A stretch of DNA of 7,091 nucleotides from NCBI GenBank assembly GCA_900552995.1, contig USBX01000041.1, positions 1 to 7,091 on the forward strand. Reading direction: 5' to 3'. The notes beneath the pieces were generated by a model. The model did not search any database. It was not told where the DNA came from and worked only from the letters and a program-made list of their open reading frames with translations. Positions 1-6,382 of this stretch are shown here, piece by piece; within the stretch, counting starts at the first letter, position 1, and every line of letters begins with the position of its first letter. This stretch comes from an uncultured Collinsella sp. (GTDB lineage Bacteria; Actinomycetota; Coriobacteriia; Coriobacteriales; Coriobacteriaceae). Made by a program: the position numbers and the translations under genes.

Positions 1-397
1 CAGGCGCATTCCGGCGTGGTATCTGGCCACGACCGATGTAGCCGACGGGCATCAGCCTCGCGTGAGGCCGTTTTCGTTTGCCATGGTCGATGACGGTAAA
101 CTGTGGTTTTGTACGTCGCGCGACAAAGATGTGTGGGCGGAGCTGAGCGCGAATCCCAAGTTTGAGCTCTCGGGCTGGAAGCCGGGGGAATGTTGGATCG
201 TATTGACCGGCGAAGCCGCACTTGAGGACGACGCAGTTGCGAGCGACAAGGTGCGTCAAGCGGGTTTTAAGCACATGGTGGGCATTGGCGAGGAACACGA
301 GAGTGCCAACGACGGCCGCCTTGCTTTCTTTTCGGTCCGCAACATTGCCGCGCGCTTCTGTGATATCGACGGCAGCGAGGAGCGCCTGGAGCTCTAG
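1..397 (+). CDS. FMN-binding split-barrel protein (pyridoxamine 5'-phosphate oxidase-like), 5' partial
   Basis: The reading frame enters from the left edge (first full codon at base 2) and gives 131 visible residues; by comparison with its downstream paralogue about 11 N-terminal residues are missing. Visible motifs are PAWYLATT, VRPFSF, DGKLWF-T-R-KDVW and a C-terminal FFSV strand. These match the small (about 130-residue) flavin-binding split-barrel proteins related to pyridoxamine 5'-phosphate oxidase. Such proteins usually bind FMN or F420-like cofactors as dimers, but this subgroup has no firm substrate, so a cytoplasmic flavin-dependent reductase role is only inference. The GTG at 62 could be read as a start, but homology runs upstream of it without a stop, so the gene is truncated by the window and does not begin there. 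The stop is TAG at 395-397. The next gene follows after 44 bp in the same direction and is a paralogue, suggesting one transcript. Confidence 0.85.
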   Translation, partial: RRIPAWYLATTDVADGHQPRVRPFSFAMVDDGKLWFCTSRDKDVWAELSANPKFELSGWKPGECWIVLTGEAALEDDAVASDKVRQAGFKHMVGIGEEHESANDGRLAFFSVRNIAARFCDIDGSEERLEL

Positions 398-431
398 CTC
401 GCACAAACCAGGCTCCCAAACTAGCTAGTAC

Positions 432-437
432 AGGAGG
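432..437 (+). promoter_or_regulatory. Ribosome binding site fixing the GTG start of the second flavin protein
   Basis: AGGAGG is a full anti-16S match, four bases before the GTG at 442. It supports the non-ATG start over any internal ATG. Confidence 0.8.
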
Positions 438-441
438 AAAC

Positions 442-852
442 GTGGACGGATTGAATACGGTGCTGGAGTATCTGACGTCGGTGCCGGCGTGGTATCTGGC
501 GACGAGTGTGGACGGGCAGCCGCATGTGCGTCCGTTCTCGTTTGCGCAGATTCAGGACGGCAAGCTGTGGTTTGTAACGGCGCGCACCAAAGATGTGTGG
601 CAAGAGCTGCTGCAAAACCAGCGCTTTGAGGCCACGAGTTGGTGGCCGGGCCATGGCTGGTTGATCTTGCGCGGGCATGCGGGCCTGGATGACCGGGCTT
701 CGAGCGAAATGCGCGAGGCCGGATGGAAGCATCTTGAGCGCTTGAGTGAGCACTATGAGGGGCCCGACGACCCCACGCTTGTCTTCTTTAGCGTCGAGGA
801 TCCCGAGGCGTTTATCTGCAATCACGACGAATGGGTACCGGTCGAGCTCTAG
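442..852 (+). CDS. FMN-binding split-barrel protein (pyridoxamine 5'-phosphate oxidase-like)
   Basis: This 136-residue protein is complete. The start is GTG at 442, preceded by a strong AGGAGG ribosome site at 432-437. Residues 15-21 (PAWYLAT), 29-34 (VRPFSF), 39-44 (DGKLWF) and 50-53 (KDVW) are the conserved face of the flavin-binding split barrel, and the length fits single-domain members of the family. By eye it is roughly 40-45 percent identical to the gene just upstream, so the two are tandem duplicates. No signal peptide or membrane segment is visible, so it should be cytoplasmic. Likely a flavin-dependent oxidoreductase or flavin-binding sensor of unknown substrate; true PNPOx activity is not implied, since family members of this size mostly lack demonstrated pyridoxamine phosphate oxidation. 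A long hairpin at 890-943 follows and probably ends the transcript. Confidence 0.9.
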   Translation: MDGLNTVLEYLTSVPAWYLATSVDGQPHVRPFSFAQIQDGKLWFVTARTKDVWQELLQNQRFEATSWWPGHGWLILRGHAGLDDRASSEMREAGWKHLERLSEHYEGPDDPTLVFFSVEDPEAFICNHDEWVPVEL

Positions 853-889
853 CCAGGCTGGCTCATCCTACAACTTGGTTTTCGCATGG

Positions 890-946
890 GCGGGCCCCGT
901 ATTGCCCGGCGCCGTAAGGAGTGCCGGTCAATACGGGGCCCGCTCC
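890..946 (+). terminator. Long GC-rich hairpin, probable terminator after the flavin-protein pair
   Basis: Bases 890-904 and 929-943 are perfect 15-bp inverted repeats. After one mismatch (905/928) a further 5-bp inner stem forms (906-910 with 923-927) around a 12-base loop. The 3' side is only moderately T-rich (TCCTATTT), so this is not a textbook terminator. Its place between two same-strand transcription units, 37 bp after the stop, makes termination the best reading. Confidence 0.6.
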
Positions 947-987
947 TATTTGTCAATTACTTCAAGCAAATATGTCGGGCATGTTTC

Positions 988-1026
988 AATGCATGAAGAT
1001 GCAAACTATTTGCGTGAATATGCATC
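988..1026 (+). promoter_or_regulatory. Tandem ARG boxes: ArgR operator of the arginine operon
   Basis: Two palindromic boxes lie upstream of argC. The core of the first, 990-1003, is a perfect TGCAT-N4-ATGCA. The core of the second, 1011-1024, is TGCGT-N4-ATGCA, one base off. As 18-bp boxes (988-1005 and 1009-1026) they are separated by 3 bp, so 21 bp centre to centre, the spacing known for ArgR/AhrC hexamer operators. The spacing, symmetry and position before argC make arginine-dependent ArgR repression a strong inference. No argR gene is present in the window, and I could not identify a convincing -35/-10 pair; the promoter probably overlaps the boxes. Confidence 0.85.
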
Positions 1027-1097
1027 TTCTGGTGCTAAAGTTTCAACCCACTTCATAACGACGGCTGCGGAATGCGCATTGCTGCATAACTGCAGAC

Positions 1098-1103
1098 AAG
1101 GAG
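1098..1103 (+). promoter_or_regulatory. argC ribosome binding site
   Basis: AAGGAG, six bases before the ATG at 1110. No other in-frame start has comparable support. Confidence 0.75.
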
Positions 1104-1109
1104 TCTGAT

Positions 1110-2180
1110 ATGTCTGTAAAGGTTGGAATCGTCGGCGCGGCTGGATATGCCGGAGCCGAGCTCATTCGCCTCGTGCTCGGCCATCCCGAGTTTGAACTTG
1201 TTGCCATTACGTCCAACGCCGATGCCGGCCGGCCGCTGTCCACGGTGTATCCGAGCTTTGCCGGCGTGAGCGATCTGGTTTTTACCACGCATGACGCCCC
1301 CGAGCTCAAGAGCTGCGATGCGGTCTTTCTTGCCGTGCCGCACACGGCTGCCATGGCACAGGTGCCCGCGCTGCTTGCCGCGGGTGTCTCCTGCTTTGAT
1401 CTTTCGGCCGATTACCGTCTGAGCGACCCGTCCGTCTTTGAGGCGTGGTATGCCGCTGAGCATACGAGCCCCGAGCTGCTCAAGACCCGCGCTTTTGGTC
1501 TGCCCGAGCTGTTCTGCCAGGACTTGGAGACCGCTGCTTCCAGCCATGCCGCTGGCAAGCCTGTGCTGGTCGCCTGCGCCGGCTGCTATCCCACCGCAAC
1601 GAGCCTTGCCGCCGCTCCTGCCGTGCGTGCGGGCTGGGTGGCCGAGAGCGGCCCCGTGATTGTCGATGCCATTAGCGGCGTGACGGGCGCCGGTAAGTCC
1701 TGCAACGCCCGCGCCCATTTTTGTAGCGCGGACGAGAACCTGGAGGCCTATGGCGTAGGCAAACATCGCCATACGCCCGAAATCGAGCAAATTCTGGGCC
1801 TAACCGATCGTGTCGTCTTTACCCCGCACCTGGCACCGCTCAAGCGCGGTCTGCTCTCTACGGTGACGATGACGCTTACGCCGCAGGCTATCGATACCTT
1901 GACCCTTGAGGGCGTTGTCGACCATTACAAGAAGTTCTACGCCGGTCGCACCTTCGTGCGCGTACTCGATGCCGGCCAGCAACCCAAGACGGCTTCGGTC
2001 GTCGGCACCAACGCCGCCCAGATCGGCCTCGCGCTCAACAAGCGTGCGGGCGTTCTGGTGGCTACGGGCGCCATCGACAATCTGTGCAAGGGTGCAGCAG
2101 GCCAGGCGGTCCAGTGCGCCAACATCGTCTTTGGTTTTGACGAGCGACGAGGCTTGCCCACAGTGGCGTGCCCGGTGTAG
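1110..2180 (+). CDS. argC: N-acetyl-gamma-glutamyl-phosphate reductase
   Basis: A 356-residue cytoplasmic enzyme that reduces N-acetylglutamyl-5-phosphate to the semialdehyde with NADPH, the third step of arginine synthesis. The N-terminus has a Rossmann nucleotide-binding loop, GAAGYAG at residues 9-15. The catalytic cysteine is Cys159 in GCYPT (158-162), and conserved segments SGVTGAGK (189-196), KHRHTPE (218-224), HLAPLKRG (240-247) and NLCKGAAGQAVQ (324-335) follow in family order. The length is close to the usual 340-355. It is the first gene of the arg unit, directly downstream of tandem ARG boxes, and the next gene starts 133 bp later after a hairpin-rich gap. Nothing in the sequence suggests damage: catalytic and dinucleotide motifs are intact. 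Confidence 0.97.
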   Translation: MSVKVGIVGAAGYAGAELIRLVLGHPEFELVAITSNADAGRPLSTVYPSFAGVSDLVFTTHDAPELKSCDAVFLAVPHTAAMAQVPALLAAGVSCFDLSADYRLSDPSVFEAWYAAEHTSPELLKTRAFGLPELFCQDLETAASSHAAGKPVLVACAGCYPTATSLAAAPAVRAGWVAESGPVIVDAISGVTGAGKSCNARAHFCSADENLEAYGVGKHRHTPEIEQILGLTDRVVFTPHLAPLKRGLLSTVTMTLTPQAIDTLTLEGVVDHYKKFYAGRTFVRVLDAGQQPKTASVVGTNAAQIGLALNKRAGVLVATGAIDNLCKGAAGQAVQCANIVFGFDERRGLPTVACPV

Positions 2181-2208
2181 CACATTCGATTGTTGACGAT
2201 TTGGTAGT

Positions 2209-2291
2209 CGGGCATCGAGTGGGGCGCCACTTTTAAGCTGGTCACATGATTGTGGCTGGCATGGCGCACCAACCGATGCCCGTTTTTGTTT
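2209..2291 (+). terminator. Hairpin with U-tract inside the arg operon (attenuator or partial terminator)
   Basis: Bases 2209-2217 and 2274-2282 form a perfect 9-bp stem, immediately followed by TTTTT-G-TTT (2283-2291). The 56-base interior holds a smaller hairpin, AGTGG-GGCG-CCACT (2218-2231), with its own short T run ending at 2234. A GC-rich stem plus T-tract between argC and argJ is what an intrinsic terminator or attenuator looks like, but the large apical region weakens the outer stem. It may tune argJBD expression relative to argC; this is inference. Confidence 0.45.
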
Positions 2292-2313
2292 GACATAAGG
2301 AGTCATAAAGACG

Positions 2314-3582
2314 ATGAATGCTGAGCAGTTCGATATCAAGATTCGCGCCGTCGAGGGTGGCGTTACGGCTGCGGCTGGTTTTAAAGCTGCGGGCATCCAC
2401 GCTGGGTTCCGCAAGAATCCCGAGCGCCTGGATTACGCACTCGTCGTGCCCGATAAACCCTGTCCCGGGGCCGGCGTGTTTACGACCAACCGCTTTTGTG
2501 CGGCGCCCGTGCAGGTAAGCCGTGCCAACCTGGGCGGCGCCGACAAGGGCTATGGCATCATCGCCGGTGTTTCTATCAACTCTGGCAATGCCAACGCCGC
2601 CACGGGTGAGACCGGTCTTGCCTGCGCGCGCGAGACCTGCAACATCGCCTCGCAGGTCATCGGCTGCGAGCCCCAGCAGATCCTCGTCGCCTCCACGGGT
2701 GTGATTGGCCAGATTCTGTCGATCGACACGTTTGAGACCGCCATTCCTGCTGCCTACGAGGCGCTCTCCGCCCACGGTGGCGCCGATGCCGCTCGCGCCA
2801 TCATGACGACTGACACGCACTCCAAGGAGTACGCCGTATCCTACGTCAGTGAGGCTGCGGGTCATGCGGGCAATGTCTATACGGTAGGCGGAATGTGCAA
2901 GGGCTCGGGCATGATCATGCCCAACATGGCCACCATGATCGCAGTTATCACCACCGATGCCCCCGTCGAGCCGGCGGCGCTCCACACCCTGTTGCTCTCG
3001 ACCGTTAAGCAGACCTTTAACAAGGTGACGGTCGATTCCGATACCTCGACCAACGACACCTGCATCATGCTTGCCTCCGGCGCCGCTGCCGCAGATGCCG
3101 AGCCTATCGTCGAGGGCTCCGATGCTTTTGACGAGTTGGCATTTGCCGTGCACGAGGTGTGCGAGAGCCTGGCACGCAATATCGCCGCCGATGGTGAGGG
3201 CGCATCCAAGCTTGTTACGGTCAACGTTACCGGCGCCGTGAACGACGAGGAGGCCGATATCGCCGCCCGTGCCGTTGCCAACTCGCCGCTCGTTAAGACC
3301 TGCATCGCCGGCCACGACTGCAACTGGGGCCGCGTTGCTATGGCGCTTGGCAAGTGCGGCGTGAAGTTTAATCAGGAAGACGTTTCCATCGACATGATGG
3401 GTATGCCTGTCTGTCGCGATGGTCTGACTGTTCCCTTTGACGAGGACGAGGCTCTACGACGTTTCGAGGCGCCCGAGATCGTGATCTCGGCCGACCTGGG
3501 CGCAGGCGACGCGGCAACGACCGTGTGGACCTGCGACCTCACGCATGAATACATCTCCATCAACGGCGACTACCGTTCCTAG
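2314..3582 (+). CDS. argJ: Glutamate N-acetyltransferase / ornithine acetyltransferase
   Basis: A 422-residue enzyme that moves the acetyl group from N-acetylornithine to glutamate, recycling it within the arginine pathway; many members also use acetyl-CoA to make N-acetylglutamate from scratch. It is made as a precursor that cuts itself at an Ala-Thr bond. Here the motif KGSGMIMPNMATMI (196-209) puts the cut between Ala206 and Thr207, with Thr207 becoming the nucleophile of the beta chain. The oxyanion-hole segment STGVIG (127-132), DSDTSTNDT (241-249), GEGASK (294-299) and the C-terminal INGDYRS are all present. An AAGGAG lies 11 bases before the ATG, somewhat far, but homology starts at once (GGVTAAAGFKAAGI). 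No argA or argE is seen nearby, consistent with the cyclic pathway. Whether it is bifunctional cannot be told from sequence. Confidence 0.97.
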   Translation: MNAEQFDIKIRAVEGGVTAAAGFKAAGIHAGFRKNPERLDYALVVPDKPCPGAGVFTTNRFCAAPVQVSRANLGGADKGYGIIAGVSINSGNANAATGETGLACARETCNIASQVIGCEPQQILVASTGVIGQILSIDTFETAIPAAYEALSAHGGADAARAIMTTDTHSKEYAVSYVSEAAGHAGNVYTVGGMCKGSGMIMPNMATMIAVITTDAPVEPAALHTLLLSTVKQTFNKVTVDSDTSTNDTCIMLASGAAAADAEPIVEGSDAFDELAFAVHEVCESLARNIAADGEGASKLVTVNVTGAVNDEEADIAARAVANSPLVKTCIAGHDCNWGRVAMALGKCGVKFNQEDVSIDMMGMPVCRDGLTVPFDEDEALRRFEAPEIVISADLGAGDAATTVWTCDLTHEYISINGDYRS

Positions 3583-3653
3583 ATTCCAGGCACGCTGCGC
3601 ATCTTGCCGCGATTGCTGACAGCGGAGCACGGCGCGATAACGATACGAAAGAC

Positions 3654-3657
3654 GAGG
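3654..3657 (+). promoter_or_regulatory. argB ribosome binding site, decides the start at 3664
   Basis: GAGG, six bases before the ATG at 3664. The frame is also open back to a TTG at 3604, but that codon has no ribosome site and its extra 20 residues do not look like family sequence. Confidence 0.6.
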
Positions 3658-3663
3658 CAGATT

Positions 3664-4644
3664 ATGAAATTCGCACGCGATTGTCGTTCAAGCGAATCCA
3701 ACGAAGCAACCGCGCAGCTGCTGTTCGAAGCGCTGCCGTGGATTAAGAACCTGACCGGCAAGACGGTTGTTATCAAATATGGCGGAGCCGCCATGGTTGA
3801 TGAGCAGCTGCGCCGCGACGTGATGAGCGACATCGTGCTGCTCAAGATCATCGGCATGCGCCCTGTTATCGTGCACGGTGGCGGCAAGGCCATCAACGAG
3901 GCGCTGAGCCACTACGACATCCCCGTCGAGTTTAAGAACGGCCAGCGCGTGACCACGCCGGCGACCATGGATATCGTGCGCGAGGTGCTGGGCGGTAAGG
4001 TCAACCAGGAGCTGGTCGCGGCACTCAACCATCACGGCAACCTGGCCGTGGGCGTGTCGGGCAGCGATGCCGGTACGCTCATCGCCGAGCCGCTCGACCC
4101 CGAACTCGGCCGCGTAGGCAAGGTCACGCACGTCAACACCGACTATATCGAGCGCCTGCTCGATAGCGAGTACATCCCCGTCATCGCTACCGTCGCGGCG
4201 GGGGAGGACGGCGGTTTCTTCAACATCAACGCCGATACCGCCGCCGGTGCCGTTGCGGCGGCGCTCCATGCGCACAAAGCGATTTTCTTGACCGACGTCG
4301 ACGGCCTGTACAAGGACTTTAGCGACAAGGATTCGCTTATCTCCAATCTGACGCTCGACGAGGTCAATGAGATGCTCTACGGCGGCGAGGTCGATAAGGG
4401 CATGATTCCCAAGCTGCGTGCTGCCGTCGATGCGCTTGCCGGAGGCGTATTTCGCGCTCACATCATCAACGGTACCACGCCGCATTCGCTGCTGCTGGAG
4501 CTGCTGACCGATGCCGGCGTCGGCACCGTGATCCATTCCACCGAGACGGCCTACGAGTTCGATACGCATCCGCATCCGCTTTCGACGTTTGCTGCGCGTC
4601 TGACCGAGAACCTTGACGAGGTCGAGAAGCTTCAGACGGTCTAA
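3664..4644 (+). CDS. argB: Acetylglutamate kinase
   Basis: Phosphorylates N-acetylglutamate with ATP, the committed second step of arginine synthesis. With the ATG at 3664 the product has 326 residues. Motifs in order: KYGGAAM with Lys38 (phosphate-binding loop), HGGGK (71-75), the N-acetylglutamate-binding segment FFNINADTAAGAVAAAL (185-201), LTDVDGLY (209-216) and GEVDKGMIPKL (241-251), where the Lys is catalytic. About 25 residues precede the GKTVVIKYGG core, including ATAQLLFEALPWI; this N-terminal helix is the part that links arginine-inhibited hexameric kinases, so feedback inhibition is likely but inferred. The protein continues about 30 residues past the usual end (near GVGTVI, 285-290) as an acidic tail with a His-Pro repeat. 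It lies 81 bp after argJ and 69 bp before argD, in the same operon. Confidence 0.97.
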   Translation: MKFARDCRSSESNEATAQLLFEALPWIKNLTGKTVVIKYGGAAMVDEQLRRDVMSDIVLLKIIGMRPVIVHGGGKAINEALSHYDIPVEFKNGQRVTTPATMDIVREVLGGKVNQELVAALNHHGNLAVGVSGSDAGTLIAEPLDPELGRVGKVTHVNTDYIERLLDSEYIPVIATVAAGEDGGFFNINADTAAGAVAAALHAHKAIFLTDVDGLYKDFSDKDSLISNLTLDEVNEMLYGGEVDKGMIPKLRAAVDALAGGVFRAHIINGTTPHSLLLELLTDAGVGTVIHSTETAYEFDTHPHPLSTFAARLTENLDEVEKLQTV

Positions 4645-4713
4645 CTGACCCTCAGCCGCCCCATTTCTGCACCCATAGGCCTGCGCCGTCCGGCGCTCAA
4701 CGAAAGGCATCCC

Positions 4714-5997
4714 ATGTCACTTGCAGCTCAGCAATCGCTTGAATCCCATTACGTTATGCATACCTTTGGCCGCTCTCCGGTCGAGTTTGTCGAGGGTCAC
4801 GGCATGAAGCTCACCGGCGACGATGGTCGTGAGTACCTCGACTTTCTTGCCGGCATCGGCGTGTGCAGCCTAGGTCATGGCGACCCGGCTGTGCTCTCGG
4901 CGCTCGAGGCACAGACCAAAAAGCTCATGCATGTCTCCAATTACTTCTACATCGAGCAGCGTGGACAGGTCGCGGCGCTGCTGTCCAAGCTTGCTAACGA
5001 CGACGTAGATGGTGCGCGCGTGCTTGCCGATGCCATTGCCGCTGGCGATGAGACCACGGCAGCTGCACTTGGTGCCGCGGCTGCGGATGAGCAGGTTTGG
5101 GAGACCTTCTTTGCCAACTCCGGCGCCGAGGCCAACGAGGGCTCGATGAAGCTCGCGCGCCTGTACGCCAAGCGTGCCGGTAACGGCGGCAACACCATCG
5201 TGTGCATGCGCGGCGGCTTCCACGGCCGTACGCTCGAGACCATTGCCGCCACTATGCAGGATTGGCTGCAGGATAGTTTCCGCCCGCTGCCGGGTGGCTT
5301 TGTGGCCTGCACGCCCAACGATATCGATGAACTGCGTGCGAAATTTAAGCAGCTGGGGAGCGAAATTTGTGCCGTGATGCTCGAGCCGATTCAGGGCGAG
5401 AGCGGTGTGCACCCCATGACCGAGGAGTTTATGGCGGCAGCGCGCGACCTGGCACACGAAGTGGGCGCCGTGCTTATCGCCGACGAGGTCCAGTGCGGCA
5501 TCTTCCGCTCCGGCAAGCCGTTTGCATTCCAAACCTATGGCGTGGAACCCGACATCATGAGCCTTGCCAAGGGCATTGCTGATGGCGTGCCCATGGGTGC
5601 CGTCGTAGCAAAGAAGGAGATTGCCGACGTGTTTAAGCCGGGCGACCACGGTTCGACTTTTGGCGGTAGCTGCTTGGCCATCGCGGCGTGCGCCGCGACG
5701 CTCTCCGCGCTCGTGCACGGCGATTATGCCGACCATGTTGCCAAGGTAGGCGCCTATATGGAGGCAAAGCTCGCCAAGCTGCCGCACGTGACCGAGGTGC
5801 GTGGCCGCGGCTTGATGCTCGGCTGTGATCTGGATGATGCCGCGGGCGACGCGCATGATATTGTTGCCCGCGCGCTGGCCGCCGGTGCCGTGATTAACGC
5901 TACGGGTGCCCATACGCTGCGTTTCTTGCCGCCTCTCGTCTGCGAGGAAGCTGACGTAGACAGTCTGATCGAGATTCTGTCGGGTGTCTTGGGCTAA
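4714..5997 (+). CDS. argD: Acetylornithine aminotransferase
   Basis: A class III PLP-dependent aminotransferase of 427 residues that makes N-acetylornithine from the semialdehyde using glutamate; related enzymes can also act on succinyl-diaminopimelate. Motifs: NSGAEANE (135-142), GGFHGRT (167-173), EPIQGE (224-229), IADEVQCG with Asp257 binding the pyridine ring, the PLP lysine Lys286 in SLAKGIADGVPMGA, and STFGGS (314-319). Arg403 in LRFLPPL fits the C-terminal substrate-binding arginine. AAAGG (4703-4707) lies six bases before the ATG, and a small GCGCC/GGCGC hairpin (4683-4696) lies just upstream. Unusual: between KL (92-93) and the WETFF strand there are about 35 residues where the family normally has about 8-10, an Ala-rich insert. 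Core motifs on both sides are intact and the frame is clean, so the enzyme should be active. It is the last gene of the unit. Confidence 0.96.
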   Translation: MSLAAQQSLESHYVMHTFGRSPVEFVEGHGMKLTGDDGREYLDFLAGIGVCSLGHGDPAVLSALEAQTKKLMHVSNYFYIEQRGQVAALLSKLANDDVDGARVLADAIAAGDETTAAALGAAAADEQVWETFFANSGAEANEGSMKLARLYAKRAGNGGNTIVCMRGGFHGRTLETIAATMQDWLQDSFRPLPGGFVACTPNDIDELRAKFKQLGSEICAVMLEPIQGESGVHPMTEEFMAAARDLAHEVGAVLIADEVQCGIFRSGKPFAFQTYGVEPDIMSLAKGIADGVPMGAVVAKKEIADVFKPGDHGSTFGGSCLAIAACAATLSALVHGDYADHVAKVGAYMEAKLAKLPHVTEVRGRGLMLGCDLDDAAGDAHDIVARALAAGAVINATGAHTLRFLPPLVCEEADVDSLIEILSGVLG

Positions 5998-6022
5998 CGC
6001 GGCGCAATAACTCAATTTGGAC

Positions 6023-6082
6023 CGGGTTCCGGACTGCGGATGTGCCATATGCGGCACGATTCGGCGGTCTGGAGCCCGTTTT
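6023..6082 (+). terminator. Intrinsic terminator of the arg operon
   Basis: Bases 6023-6034 pair over all 12 positions (two G-U) with 6067-6078. Inside is a second hairpin, GTGCC-ATATGC-GGCAC (6042-6057). The outer stem is followed directly by TTTT (6079-6082). It lies 25 bp after the argD stop, so it most likely ends the arg transcript. Confidence 0.7.
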
Positions 6083-6101
6083 GCCTTAGATTTGCTAAGG
6101 C
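6083..6101. repeat. Small hairpin behind the arg terminator
   Basis: GCCTTAG and CTAAGGC form a perfect 7-bp stem around a 5-base loop. There is no T tract on the + side. It may help the terminator just before it or protect the 3' end; the role is unknown. Confidence 0.5.
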
Positions 6102-6139
6102 GGGGAGACCTGCTGGTCAAAAAACATCAAATATGAGTA

Positions 6140-6160
6140 CTGTTACCGATTTGGTAACAG
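6140..6160. repeat. Perfect 8-bp palindrome CTGTTACC-N5-GGTAACAG
   Basis: The two arms (6140-6147 and 6153-6160) are perfect inverted repeats around GATTT and overlap the inner end of the left 34-bp repeat. It could be a dimeric repressor operator, or a hairpin (CAATTTT follows). No gene is clearly controlled by it. Confidence 0.5.
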
Positions 6161-6236
6161 CAATTTTGGACTAATAAGGCCAGATAGCTAGTCGAAATGG
6201 CGATGAATGTACGATTTTGATCCAATTGCTAGTCCT

Positions 6237-6242
6237 TATAAT
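6237..6242 (+). promoter_or_regulatory. Candidate -10 box inside the inverted-repeat segment
   Basis: A perfect TATAAT in AT-rich DNA. Upstream TTTTGA (6215-6220) at 16 bp or TTGATC (6217-6222) at 14 bp are weak -35 candidates. An ATG lies at 6249, about where transcription would begin. Chance occurrence in AT-rich DNA is possible. Confidence 0.35.
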
Positions 6243-6353
6243 GGACATATGTTGCGTAACTTAAGCAAATATTATCTTCTGATATGTTGTAAGCAAGGTA
6301 GCAGTACTCATTTTTGCCATTTTCTGGCCACGGCCTTTGTGACAGACGTGCTG

Positions 6354-6370
6354 GTGGGTTCGAATCCCAT
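6354..6370 (+). other. tRNA T-arm-like sequence without a tRNA
   Basis: GTGGG, the loop TTCGAAT and CCCAT make a 5-bp T stem with a standard 7-base T loop. The next bases, GCGCTGG, would be the 3' acceptor strand, but no CCAGCGC partner, D arm or anticodon arm can be found upstream. So it looks like the 3' remnant of a tRNA gene, or chance resemblance, on the opposite strand to tRNA-Val. Confidence 0.4.
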
Positions 6371-6382
6371 GCGCTGGGCCTG

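Larger units (their letters stand above)
6114..6330. repeat. AT-rich segment bounded by 34-bp imperfect inverted repeats
   Basis: Bases 6114-6147 match the reverse complement of 6297-6330 at 27 of 34 positions; the inner 20 bases (6128-6147 against 6297-6316) match at 18 of 20 around a shared ATGAGTACTG core. The enclosed 149 bp are clearly more AT-rich than the genes around it and encode no recognisable protein. The layout resembles a small non-autonomous element (MITE) of 217 bp, or a pair of oppositely oriented binding sites. I found no clear target-site duplication. It forms most of the otherwise gene-free stretch 5998-6550. Confidence 0.55.

Noticed and set aside
1071..1087. Further ARG-box-like sequence (AATGCGCATT, TGCGCATTGCTGCA) close to argC
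   Set aside because: It matches only half of the TGCAT-N4-ATGCA pattern and is not paired at 21 bp with another box; weak by comparison with 988-1026.
746..1108. 120-codon frame overlapping the second flavin gene and the arg promoter region
   Set aside because: It runs through the hairpin and both ARG boxes, overlaps a clear gene in another frame and has no recognisable protein features.
2193..2198. TTGACG in the argC-argJ gap as a -35 of an internal promoter
   Set aside because: No -10-like hexamer lies 16-18 bp downstream.
2242..3315. Long antisense open frames within argC, argJ, argB and argD (for example 357 codons opposite argJ)
   Set aside because: Long antisense frames are expected in high-GC codon-biased genes; no family similarity or ribosome sites were seen, and the sense frames are clear enzymes.
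3604..3663. Upstream TTG start for argB adding 20 residues
   Set aside because: No ribosome site precedes the TTG, the extra residues do not resemble acetylglutamate kinase, and the ATG at 3664 has GAGG at the right distance.
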